Assembly (NCBI GenBank): GCA_031410915.1
Contig: JANNZY010000197.1
Span: forward strand, 1 to 24,752
From: WLMZ01 sp031410915
Lineage (GTDB): Bacteria; Actinomycetota; Acidimicrobiia; Acidimicrobiales; Ilumatobacteraceae
Length of the DNA stretch: 24,752 bases
Reading direction: 5' to 3'
Made by a program: the position numbers and the translations under genes. Positions 16,831 to 23,762 of this stretch are shown in pieces (position 1 is the stretch's first letter; each line of letters starts with the position of its first letter). A model generated the notes under the pieces. The model was not told where the DNA came from, did no database searches, and saw only the letters and a list, made by a program, of their open reading frames with translations.

Positions 16831-17900
16831 ACGCAGACGCGTCCCAACGACGGGCGAACATCATCGGCCTCGGCCTCATCGGCGGGTCGATCGGTCTCGC
16901 GCTCCGCGAGCGGGGTTGGACGGTGTTCGGCGACGATCACGATCCGGGTCGCATCGATCGCTCTCTCGCGCTCGGTGTGCTCGACGAGTCCGGGTTGCGC
17001 GAGGACGCCGACATCACGTTCGTCGCCACGCCGGTGCTGAGTGTGGCCGATCAGGTCAAGCGGGCGCTGGCCGAGACCACCGGATTCGTCACCGATGTCG
17101 GCAGCGTCAAGGGGGCGATCGCCGACGCGATCGAGGACCCGCGCTTCGTCGGCGGTCACCCGATGGCGGGCAGCGAACTCGACGGCCTGGACGGTGCCGA
17201 CGCAACGATGTTTGCCGGCGCGGTGTGGGTGCTGACGCCGATCGCGACCACGGCCGACGAGACGTTTGCCACGGTCGCGTCCATCGTGGCCGACCTCGGT
17301 GCCGATGTCGTGGCCCTGCACCCCGATCGCCACGACCAGGTCGTCGCCGTGGTCAGTCATGTGCCACATCTGGCTGCAGCCACGCTGATGGGGCTGGCGT
17401 CGGAGCGCGCCGAGGAGCACGCGGTGCTGCTGCGCCTCGCGGCCGGCGGCTTTCGCGACATGACCCGCATCGCCAGCGGTCATCCTGCGATCTGGCTCGA
17501 CATCTGCGCCGAGAACCGCGAGGCGATCCTCAGTGGCCTCGACGGTCTGATCGACGGGTTGCGCCGGATGCGCGACGTGGTGCGCGACGACGATCGCGCC
17601 GCGCTGCACGAGACGCTCCGCCGCGCCCGCGAGGCCCGTGCCAACCTGCCGACGCGGGCGACCCATCCGAACGAACTGTCCGAGGTGCGCATCCCGATCC
17701 CGGATCGTCCCGGCGCAGCAGCCGAGGTGTTCACGCTGGCCGCCGAACTGGGGGTCAACATCTCCAGCTTCGAGGTCGTGCACAGCGTCGAGGGCAATCG
17801 CGGTGTTGCCATCATCCTGGTCGACGCCGGATCGGCCGAACTGTTCCGTGGCGGGTTGATGGCTCGCGGCTACCGGCCCGCCGTCCAGCGTCTCGACTGA
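16827..17900 (+). CDS. tyrA: prephenate dehydrogenase with ACT domain
   Basis: Protein of 357 aa that converts prephenate to 4-hydroxyphenylpyruvate with NAD, in tyrosine synthesis. The dinucleotide fold starts with GLGLIGGSIG at 14-23. The catalytic region contains GGHPMAGSE with H111. A helical dimerisation domain fills 150-280. A C-terminal ACT domain (about 286-357, VRIPIPDRPGAAAEVF then ISSFEVVHSVEG) suggests feedback control, probably by tyrosine. The open frame extends 27 codons upstream, but the GTG at 16827 in the GTGA overlap fits the family start. It forms a translationally coupled pair with aroA (TGATG). Confidence 0.93.
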   Translation: MNADASQRRANIIGLGLIGGSIGLALRERGWTVFGDDHDPGRIDRSLALGVLDESGLREDADITFVATPVLSVADQVKRALAETTGFVTDVGSVKGAIADAIEDPRFVGGHPMAGSELDGLDGADATMFAGAVWVLTPIATTADETFATVASIVADLGADVVALHPDRHDQVVAVVSHVPHLAAATLMGLASERAEEHAVLLRLAAGGFRDMTRIASGHPAIWLDICAENREAILSGLDGLIDGLRRMRDVVRDDDRAALHETLRRAREARANLPTRATHPNELSEVRIPIPDRPGAAAEVFTLAAELGVNISSFEVVHSVEGNRGVAIILVDAGSAELFRGGLMARGYRPAVQRLD

Positions 17901-19243
17901 TGCCGACGCCGATCGAGTCCGGCCCGGTGTACCACGTCGGCATCGCCCACGGCCGGCTCGACGCAGTCGTGCATGTGCCCGGCAGCAAGAGCATCGCGAA
18001 CCGCGCGCTGGTCTGTGCGACGCTCGCCGAGGGTGTCTCGGAGTTGCGCAACGTGCCCGGCGGCGACGACAGCGCGGCGATGCTGGAGTGCGTGTCACTG
18101 CTCGGCGCAGGTGTCGGCACCGACGCCCATGACGAGTCGATCGTGCATCTGCACGGCACCGGCGGCGTGTTGCGGCCCGGCCCGGCGCAGTTGCCGACAC
18201 GGCTGGCCGGCACGACGTCGCGGTTCGTGACCGCGCTGTGCGCGCTCGGCAGCGGGCGCTACGAGATCGACGGGCTGGCTCCGCTGCGTACGCGTCCGAT
18301 GGCGCCGCTGCACGACGCGCTGGTCGCGCTCGGTGCCGGAGTGGAGCCCGGCGAGACGTGGGGGCACCTGCCCGTCACGGTGACCGGCCTCGATCGCACA
18401 GCTCGCGCACGTGCCGGCGGCGCAGCGGTGCAGATCGCGGGCGACGTCAGCAGCCAGTACATCACGGCGCTGATGCTGATCGGTCCGTACCTGCCTGGCG
18501 GGTTGCGCATCCGGCTGACGACGGCACTCGTGTCCCGGCCGTACCTCGCGATCACTTCTGCGGTGATGGCCGCGTTCGGAGTGAATGGGGTGGAGCTGGG
18601 CGAGTCGTCGGTCGTGGTCCCGGCGGGCAAGTACAGTGCCCGCGTGTACGCCATCGAGCCCGACGCGAGCTCGGCCAGCTACCCGCTGGCCGCCGCCGCG
18701 ATCTGTGGCGGCAGGGTGCGGGTGGCCGACCTCGGACCGGATGCGTTGCAGGGTGACGCGGCGTTCGCCGACGTGCTCGCGTCGATGGGCTGCATCGTGT
18801 CGCGCGACGAGACCGGAACGACCGTCCGGCGCGATGGTGACCTGACCGGCGTCAGCATCGATATGGCTGACCTCTCCGACCTCGTGCCGACGCTTGCCGT
18901 GGTCGCCCCGTTCGCAACGTCGCCGACCGAGATCACCGGCGTCGGCTTCATCCGGGCCAAGGAGAGCGACCGCATCGGCGATCTCGTCCACGAGCTGCGC
19001 GCGTGTGGCATCGACGCCACCGAGCTGGCGGACGGCATCCGCATCGAGCCGTCCGTCGCGGTCGCCCACGGCTCGGGGGCCGGCGCGGCCATCGACACGC
19101 ACCACGATCACCGCCTGGCGATGGTGTTCGGGGTGCTCGGCCTACGCCTCGGCGACATGCGCGTGCACGATCCTGGCGTCGTGTCGAAGAGCTGGCCCGG
19201 CTTCTGGTCGATGCTCGAATCGCTGCGGGCGAGCGCGTCATGA
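17900..19243 (+). CDS. aroA: 3-phosphoshikimate 1-carboxyvinyltransferase (EPSP synthase)
   Basis: Protein of 447 aa that makes 5-enolpyruvylshikimate 3-phosphate from shikimate 3-phosphate and PEP. Key motifs are GSKSIANRAL (K30, R35), LAGTTSRF in the PEP-binding loop, PLRTRPM, a DLSDLVPTLAV segment carrying the catalytic aspartate region, FIRAKESDRI (K354, E355, D357, R358) and DHRLAM near the end. The loop has a phenylalanine after the arginine where E. coli has proline, as I recall for other actinobacterial enzymes. Length is typical. The ATG shares a base with the tyrA stop, and its own stop overlaps the next gene by ATGA. cmk and der, which often follow in other genomes, are not here. 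Confidence 0.95.
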   Translation: MPTPIESGPVYHVGIAHGRLDAVVHVPGSKSIANRALVCATLAEGVSELRNVPGGDDSAAMLECVSLLGAGVGTDAHDESIVHLHGTGGVLRPGPAQLPTRLAGTTSRFVTALCALGSGRYEIDGLAPLRTRPMAPLHDALVALGAGVEPGETWGHLPVTVTGLDRTARARAGGAAVQIAGDVSSQYITALMLIGPYLPGGLRIRLTTALVSRPYLAITSAVMAAFGVNGVELGESSVVVPAGKYSARVYAIEPDASSASYPLAAAAICGGRVRVADLGPDALQGDAAFADVLASMGCIVSRDETGTTVRRDGDLTGVSIDMADLSDLVPTLAVVAPFATSPTEITGVGFIRAKESDRIGDLVHELRACGIDATELADGIRIEPSVAVAHGSGAGAAIDTHHDHRLAMVFGVLGLRLGDMRVHDPGVVSKSWPGFWSMLESLRASAS

Positions 19244-19884
19244 CGACGAACGACGTCGTTGCTGCGTTCGACTTCGACGTCACGCTGACCATTCGCGACA
19301 CCGTCGTGCCGTTCCTGGACCGCGTCGCCGGTCGGGCCCGGTTGATCTCGGGCCTGCTCGGCCAGCCGCTGCGGATCACCGACGCGCTGGCACGTCGCGA
19401 CCGCGACCGGATCAAGGCCGTCGCAATCCGTGCTGTGCTCGCCGGGCGCAGCCGCGACACCGTCGAATCGATCGGTGCCGAATTCGCCGGCACCATTCGC
19501 GACCGGTGGATGCGAGCCGACACCGGCAAGCGACTCGAGTGGCACCAGCGGATGGGCCACCGGGTCGTGCTGGTCTCGGCGTCGCTCGGACCGTACCTGC
19601 GACCGATCGGATCCATGCTCGGCGTCGATGGCGTGCTGTGCTGCGAGGCGGCCGTCGCCGCCGACGGCAGGTACAGCGGTGCGCTGATCGACGGCAACTG
19701 CCGCGGCCCGGAGAAGGTGCGCCGGTTGCGCCTGTGGCTGGCCGAACGCGGGTCGACCAATGCCGAACTGTGGGCCTACGGCGACAGTGCCGGCGACCGT
19801 GAGTTGCTGTCCGCAGCCCGCCACCACCACTTCGTCAAGGACCGTGAGATCGCCCCCGAGCCCGACTTCGGAGTCGCGCCATGA
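19240..19884 (+). CDS. HAD-IB phosphatase, SerB-like; candidate DPPR phosphatase
   Basis: Protein of 214 aa in HAD subfamily IB, the group of phosphoserine phosphatase. Motif I is DFDVT with nucleophile D11 and acid/base D13. The usual glycine after the second aspartate is V14 here. Motif II is VSASLGPY (S113/S115), motif III is the lysine of GPEKVRR, and motif IV is GDSAGDREL. The cap is helical. Its ATG overlaps the aroA stop, and its stop overlaps the ubiA ATG, so it is coupled to the DPPR synthase-like gene. That context suggests it removes the 5-phosphate from decaprenyl-phosphoryl-5-phosphoribose, but this is inference. Alternatives are phosphoserine phosphatase or a hydrolase of another small phosphoester. 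Confidence 0.82.
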   Translation: MTTNDVVAAFDFDVTLTIRDTVVPFLDRVAGRARLISGLLGQPLRITDALARRDRDRIKAVAIRAVLAGRSRDTVESIGAEFAGTIRDRWMRADTGKRLEWHQRMGHRVVLVSASLGPYLRPIGSMLGVDGVLCCEAAVAADGRYSGALIDGNCRGPEKVRRLRLWLAERGSTNAELWAYGDSAGDRELLSAARHHHFVKDREIAPEPDFGVAP

Positions 19885-20780
19885 CGACCACCGTCGTGGC
19901 GACGATGTCGAGGCCGCGGGCACTGCTCACCGAGGCCCGGCCCAAGCAGTGGGCCAAGAACGTGCTCGTCTTCTCCGCACCGGGCGCGGCCGGAGTGCTC
20001 GGACACGGTCGGCCACTGGTCAACTCGCTGATCATGTTCGTCGCGTTCTGCATGGCGTCGAGTGGCGGCTACTTCTGGAACGACATCCTCGGTGTGGAGG
20101 CCGACCGGATGCATCCGGTCAAGCGCTTCCGCCCCATCGCCATTGGTGCGGTGCCGATCGGCGTCGCCAAGGTGGTGGGCACAGCCTTGCTGATCGGCGG
20201 TCCGGCGCTGGCGTTCGCGACGCGCTGGCAGGCTGGCCTGGCCACCGTCGGCTACGTCGCGCTGACCGCGTCGTACAGCGCGGTCTGGAAGCACGTCGCC
20301 GTCGTTGATCTCGTCGCTGTCGCGTCCGGATACGTGTTGCGCGCCATCGCCGGCGCACTGGCGGTCGACGTCCGGATGAGCTCGTGGTTCATCCTGTCGA
20401 TCACGTTCGGATCGCTGTTCGTCATCACGGGTAAGAGATACGCGGAGTTGCGCGAGTTGGGTGCTGACGGCGCGTCGATCCGAGCCACGCTCGACGACTA
20501 CAGCCTCGGGTTCCTGCGCATCGTGCTGTCGGTCAGCTGCGGCGCGACGTTGCTGGCCTACTGCTTTTGGGCATTCGAGGCCAAGAACGCAGCCGAGTCC
20601 ACGTGGCCCTTCTACCAACTCTCGATCGTGCCGATGCTCACTGCACTGTTGCGCTACCTGCTGATCCTGGAGCAGGGCCACGGCGCCGCGCCGGAGGAGA
20701 TCTTCTTCGCTGATCGCACGCTGCAGATCCTCGGCCTCGTCTGGATCGCAGTCTTCGCCATGGGGGTGTACGCCGCATGA
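19881..20780 (+). CDS. ubiA: UbiA-family decaprenyl-phosphate phosphoribosyltransferase
   Basis: Integral membrane protein of 299 aa. The relative Rv3806c transfers phosphoribose from PRPP to decaprenyl phosphate, giving DPPR, the first committed step of DPA synthesis. RPKQWAKN at 20-27 and DRMHPVKRFRPIA at 75-87 are characteristic of this subfamily, which usually carries NDxxDxxxD. Here that motif reads N67, D68, G71 and D75, so the middle aspartate is glycine. The second conserved loop is YSAVWKH followed by VDL. About eight or nine hydrophobic helices are seen, as expected for UbiA proteins. It is linked by ATGA overlaps to the HAD phosphatase upstream and the methyltransferase downstream, and lies one gene before dprE1. 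Confidence 0.87.
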   Translation: MTTTVVATMSRPRALLTEARPKQWAKNVLVFSAPGAAGVLGHGRPLVNSLIMFVAFCMASSGGYFWNDILGVEADRMHPVKRFRPIAIGAVPIGVAKVVGTALLIGGPALAFATRWQAGLATVGYVALTASYSAVWKHVAVVDLVAVASGYVLRAIAGALAVDVRMSSWFILSITFGSLFVITGKRYAELRELGADGASIRATLDDYSLGFLRIVLSVSCGATLLAYCFWAFEAKNAAESTWPFYQLSIVPMLTALLRYLLILEQGHGAAPEEIFFADRTLQILGLVWIAVFAMGVYAA

Positions 20781-21550
20781 CCACCGATTCCCGACCGCAC
20801 TCGGAGCGCCCGTCGTTCGCGACCGTGCTGCGCAGCGTGGACACCGTCGACGGGTGGATGTCGCCCGATCAGGCGCGGGCATTGTACGACGCCGCCGCAG
20901 CCTGTTCGCCGGGAGATCAGATCGTGGAGATCGGCAGCTTCCGTGGCCGCAGCACGATCGTGCTCGCCTCGGCGGCTGCGCCCGGTGTCGACGTGATCGC
21001 GATCGATCCGCACGCCGGCAACGATCGCGGCCCGGACGAGATCGACGGTTTCGTCGACGAAGCCGCCGAGGACCACGACGTCTTCAACACCAACCTGGCC
21101 GCGGCCGGGGTCGCGGATCGTGTTCGCCACGTGCGCGCGATGAGCGACGCCGCGCACGACGACGTCGCCGGCGAGGTCCGGCTGCTGTACATCGACGGCG
21201 CGCACCGCTATGCGCCGGCTCGACAGGACATCCACGAGTGGGGCCGGCGTGTGTTGCCCGGCGGCACGATGCTGATCCACGACTCGTTTTCCTCCGTCGG
21301 TGTCACCCTGGCGATCATGCGTGAGCTCTTCGGCGGCAACCGGTTCCGCTACGTCGGGCGGGCGCGGTCGATGACGATCTACCGCGCCGACCTCGAGCAC
21401 AGGCTCGGTGCCCGCGCCTCCAACGTGGCACGCCAGGTCGCGCAACTGCCCTGGTTCGCGAAGAACCTGGCGTTGAAGGTGATCCTGCGCCTCGGTTACG
21501 GGCGGCTGCTGACCCGGCTCGGCCGCCGTGCGCCGGAATGGCCGTACTGA
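20777..21550 (+). CDS. class I SAM-dependent methyltransferase (Methyltransf_24-like)
   Basis: Protein of 257 aa. The Rossmann-type SAM-binding motif IVEIGSFRGRST lies near residues 49-60, and DVIAIDPHAG, LLYIDGAHRY and GGTMLIHDSF follow in the order expected for class I methyltransferases of the Methyltransf_24 type. The last 60 residues form a basic helical tail (FAKNLALKVILRLGYGRLL) that could attach to the membrane. It is coupled by ATGA to the UbiA-type gene and followed by dprE1. A role in methylating a sugar or lipid of the arabinan pathway is possible from context only. The acceptor is unknown. Confidence 0.8.
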   Translation: MTTDSRPHSERPSFATVLRSVDTVDGWMSPDQARALYDAAAACSPGDQIVEIGSFRGRSTIVLASAAAPGVDVIAIDPHAGNDRGPDEIDGFVDEAAEDHDVFNTNLAAAGVADRVRHVRAMSDAAHDDVAGEVRLLYIDGAHRYAPARQDIHEWGRRVLPGGTMLIHDSFSSVGVTLAIMRELFGGNRFRYVGRARSMTIYRADLEHRLGARASNVARQVAQLPWFAKNLALKVILRLGYGRLLTRLGRRAPEWPY

Positions 21551-21570
21551 TCGGCATCCACCGTCGCCGG

Positions 21571-21576
21571 TAGGCT
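21571..21576 (+). promoter_or_regulatory. -10-like hexamer for dprE1
   Basis: TAGGCT lies 9 nt before the GTG at 21586 in the 35-nt gap after the methyltransferase gene. It is identical to the box before the TPR gene at 615. No Shine-Dalgarno lies between, so dprE1 may be transcribed separately as a leaderless message. Confidence 0.5.
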
Positions 21577-21585
21577 CCTGGCCTC

Positions 21586-22950
21586 GTGACAGCCCCGCCG
21601 CAGCTCTCTCGCCTCACCGGTTGGGGCCGTACTTCGCCGAGCGCGGCGCGCCTGTTGCCGGTGACGGCCGAGAACGCGGCAGCCAGCGTGCTCGCCGCTC
21701 CGCCGCGCGGCGCGCTGGCTCGCGGTCTCGGTCGCTCCTACGGCGACGCGGCGCAGAACGGCGGCGGGCTGGTGATGCGCCTGGCCGGCTCGGCCAGCGA
21801 TGCATTGCTGGATCCCGCCGCGCACGAGGTGACCGTCGGCGGGGGCGTCAGCATCGACGATCTGCTCCGCCTGCTGGTGCCGCGTGGCTTCTTCGTGCCG
21901 GTCACCGCGGGCACGCGCTTCGTCACCATCGGCGGCGCCATCGCCAGCGACATCCACGGCAAGAACCATCATCTGGAGGGCTCGTTCGGCAATCACGTGC
22001 GAAGGATGTCGCTGCTCGTCGCCGACGGCTCGACGATCGTCGTGTCGCCAACCCTGCATCCCGAACTGTTCTGGGCCACGATCGGCGGGATGGGCCTGAC
22101 CGGTGTCGTGCTCGACGCGACGATCCACGTGCTGCCGATCGAGACCAGCCTGTGCAAGGTGGACACGACTCGCGCCCACGACCTCGACCACGTGATGACG
22201 ATGATGGCCGAGAGCGACGCCCGCTATCGCTACGCAGTGGCGTGGATCGATCTGATGGCCACCGGTCGACACCTCGGTCGCAGCGTGCTGTCGTGCGGTG
22301 ATCACGCATCGCTGACCGATCTACCCGAGCAGGACCGCTTTGCGCCGCTCGAGTACCACGCCGGCATCATCGCTGGGGTTCCGCCCATTGTGCCGATCAG
22401 CGCGCTGAACCGGCTGTCGATCAAGGTGTTCAACGAGCTCTGGTTCCGCAAGTCGCCGACGTACAGCACCGGCGACCTGATGTCGATCCCGCAGTACTTC
22501 CACCCGCTGGACATGATCGGCGCGTGGAACCAGGCCTACGGACCGCGAGGTTTCGTGCAGTACCAGATCCTGATCCCGTTCGGCCAGGAGCCAGCGCTGC
22601 GTGTGATCGTCGAGCGGCTCGCGACGTCCGGTGCCGCCAGCTTCGTCACCGTGCTGAAGCGCTTCGGCGCGGCCAACCCCGCACCGCTCAGCTTCCCCGC
22701 CCCGGGTTGGACGCTGACGCTGGACATCCCGGCCGGTACGAAGGGCCTCAGCGCGATGCTGCACGAGTTGGACCGCGTGGTGCTCGATGCCGGTGGCCGG
22801 CACTACATGGCCAAGGACTCCCACACCACGCCCGACGCGATCCGGCGCGGTTACCCGCGCCTGGCCGAATGGCAGTCGGTGCGCAACGCTATCGATCCCG
22901 ATCGGGTGTTCCAGAGTGACCTCGGCCGCCGTCTCGGCCTGCTCGACTGA
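21586..22950 (+). CDS. dprE1: DprE1: decaprenylphosphoryl-beta-D-ribose oxidase subunit
   Basis: FAD enzyme of 454 aa that oxidises the 2'-OH of decaprenylphosphoryl ribose, the first half of its epimerisation to DPA. The FAD-binding part has ARGLGRSYGD at 45-54, GGAIASDIHGKNHH at 116-129 and the GSFGNHVR segment. The substrate part carries VLKRFGAANPAPLSFP and the active-site lysine K410 in MAKDS. At the position of Cys387 of M. tuberculosis, in the GW-x-x-C-x-D context, this protein has threonine (T378, codon ACG at 22717). Length matches mycobacterial DprE1 (461 aa). The start is GTG. dprE2 follows after 47 nt. The rest of the motif pattern is so close that DprE1 function is likely retained. 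Confidence 0.93.
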   Translation: MTAPPQLSRLTGWGRTSPSAARLLPVTAENAAASVLAAPPRGALARGLGRSYGDAAQNGGGLVMRLAGSASDALLDPAAHEVTVGGGVSIDDLLRLLVPRGFFVPVTAGTRFVTIGGAIASDIHGKNHHLEGSFGNHVRRMSLLVADGSTIVVSPTLHPELFWATIGGMGLTGVVLDATIHVLPIETSLCKVDTTRAHDLDHVMTMMAESDARYRYAVAWIDLMATGRHLGRSVLSCGDHASLTDLPEQDRFAPLEYHAGIIAGVPPIVPISALNRLSIKVFNELWFRKSPTYSTGDLMSIPQYFHPLDMIGAWNQAYGPRGFVQYQILIPFGQEPALRVIVERLATSGAASFVTVLKRFGAANPAPLSFPAPGWTLTLDIPAGTKGLSAMLHELDRVVLDAGGRHYMAKDSHTTPDAIRRGYPRLAEWQSVRNAIDPDRVFQSDLGRRLGLLD

Positions 22951-22968
22951 CCGACCGACGAACGAACG
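22949..22968 (+). repeat. short degenerate tetranucleotide run
   Basis: GACC GACC GACG AACG AACG, five 4-nt units with drift, overlaps the dprE1 stop codon and fills the start of the gap before dprE2. It is short and may be chance. Confidence 0.4.
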
Positions 22969-22985
22969 TCCGACGACCGACAACC

Positions 22986-22990
22986 GGAAG
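22986..22990 (+). promoter_or_regulatory. ribosome binding site of dprE2
   Basis: GGAAG lies 7 nt before the ATG at 22998 and supports this start. No separate -10-like box was recognised in the 47-nt gap, so dprE2 probably shares the dprE1 transcript. Confidence 0.55.
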
Positions 22991-22997
22991 CGACATC

Positions 22998-23762
22998 ATG
23001 CAGAACTCATTCGCCGAACCGCAGAACATCGTCCTCGTCGGGGGCACCAGCGAGATCGGGCTGGCGATCGTGCGTGCGCTGCTGACGCCCTCGGCACGAC
23101 GCGTGGTGCTGGCCGGCCGCCATCCTGAGGCACTCGATGCTGCCGCCGCCGCCCTGCCGGCCGGCCCTGGCGTGCAGGTCTCGACGCTTCCGTTCGACGC
23201 CGTCGACCCGGCGTCGCACCAGGCGTTCGTCGACGCAGCCGTCGCCGCGGTGGGTGATCTCGATGTCGTCGTGTTGGCGTTCGGCGTCCTCGGCGAGCAG
23301 TCCGCCTACGACGCTGAGCCGGCGTCCGCGGCAGTAGCGGTCACCGTGAACTACACCGGCGCGGTCAGCGTCGGCCTGGCGATCGCCAACCGGCTGCGGT
23401 TGCAGGGTCACGGCCGTCTCGTGGTGCTGTCCAGCGTGGCGGGTGAGCGGGTCCGCAAGGACAACTTCGTCTACGGCTCGTCGAAAGCCGGCCTGGACGG
23501 GTTCGCGCAAGGCCTCGGCGACTCGCTGGAGGGCACGGGCGCGAAGGTGCTCGTGGTGCGACCGGGTTTTGTGCACTCGGCGATGACGGCCGGCATGTCA
23601 GCCGCGCCGTTTGCCACCACACCCGACGCCGTTGCCGCGGCGACGGTGAAGGCGCTGTTCACCGGAACGCGCACGGTCTGGGTGCCCGGCGTTCTGCGGC
23701 TGGTCTTCAGCGTCCTTCGGCACGTGCCCGGGCCGATCTTTCGCCGACTTCCGCTGGGCTGA
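22998..23762 (+). CDS. dprE2: DprE2: decaprenylphosphoryl-2-keto-ribose reductase
   Basis: Short-chain dehydrogenase of 254 aa that reduces the 2-keto intermediate made by DprE1, giving decaprenylphosphoryl arabinose. The NAD(P)-binding glycine motif VGGTSEIG is at 14-21. SSVAGERV supplies the catalytic serine region. The active-site YGSSK has Y159 and K163. VRPGFVHSAMTAGM follows the core as in DprE2 proteins. Length fits the family. Context next to dprE1 makes the assignment firmer than the SDR fold alone would. The last 56 nt overlap the 3' end of the convergent membrane-protein gene on the other strand. Confidence 0.9.
   Translation: MQNSFAEPQNIVLVGGTSEIGLAIVRALLTPSARRVVLAGRHPEALDAAAAALPAGPGVQVSTLPFDAVDPASHQAFVDAAVAAVGDLDVVVLAFGVLGEQSAYDAEPASAAVAVTVNYTGAVSVGLAIANRLRLQGHGRLVVLSSVAGERVRKDNFVYGSSKAGLDGFAQGLGDSLEGTGAKVLVVRPGFVHSAMTAGMSAAPFATTPDAVAAATVKALFTGTRTVWVPGVLRLVFSVLRHVPGPIFRRLPLG

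Noticed and set aside
16776..18200. 474-codon minus-strand frame opposite tyrA.
   Set aside because: Antisense to a gene with clear dehydrogenase and ACT motifs. No recognisable sequence.
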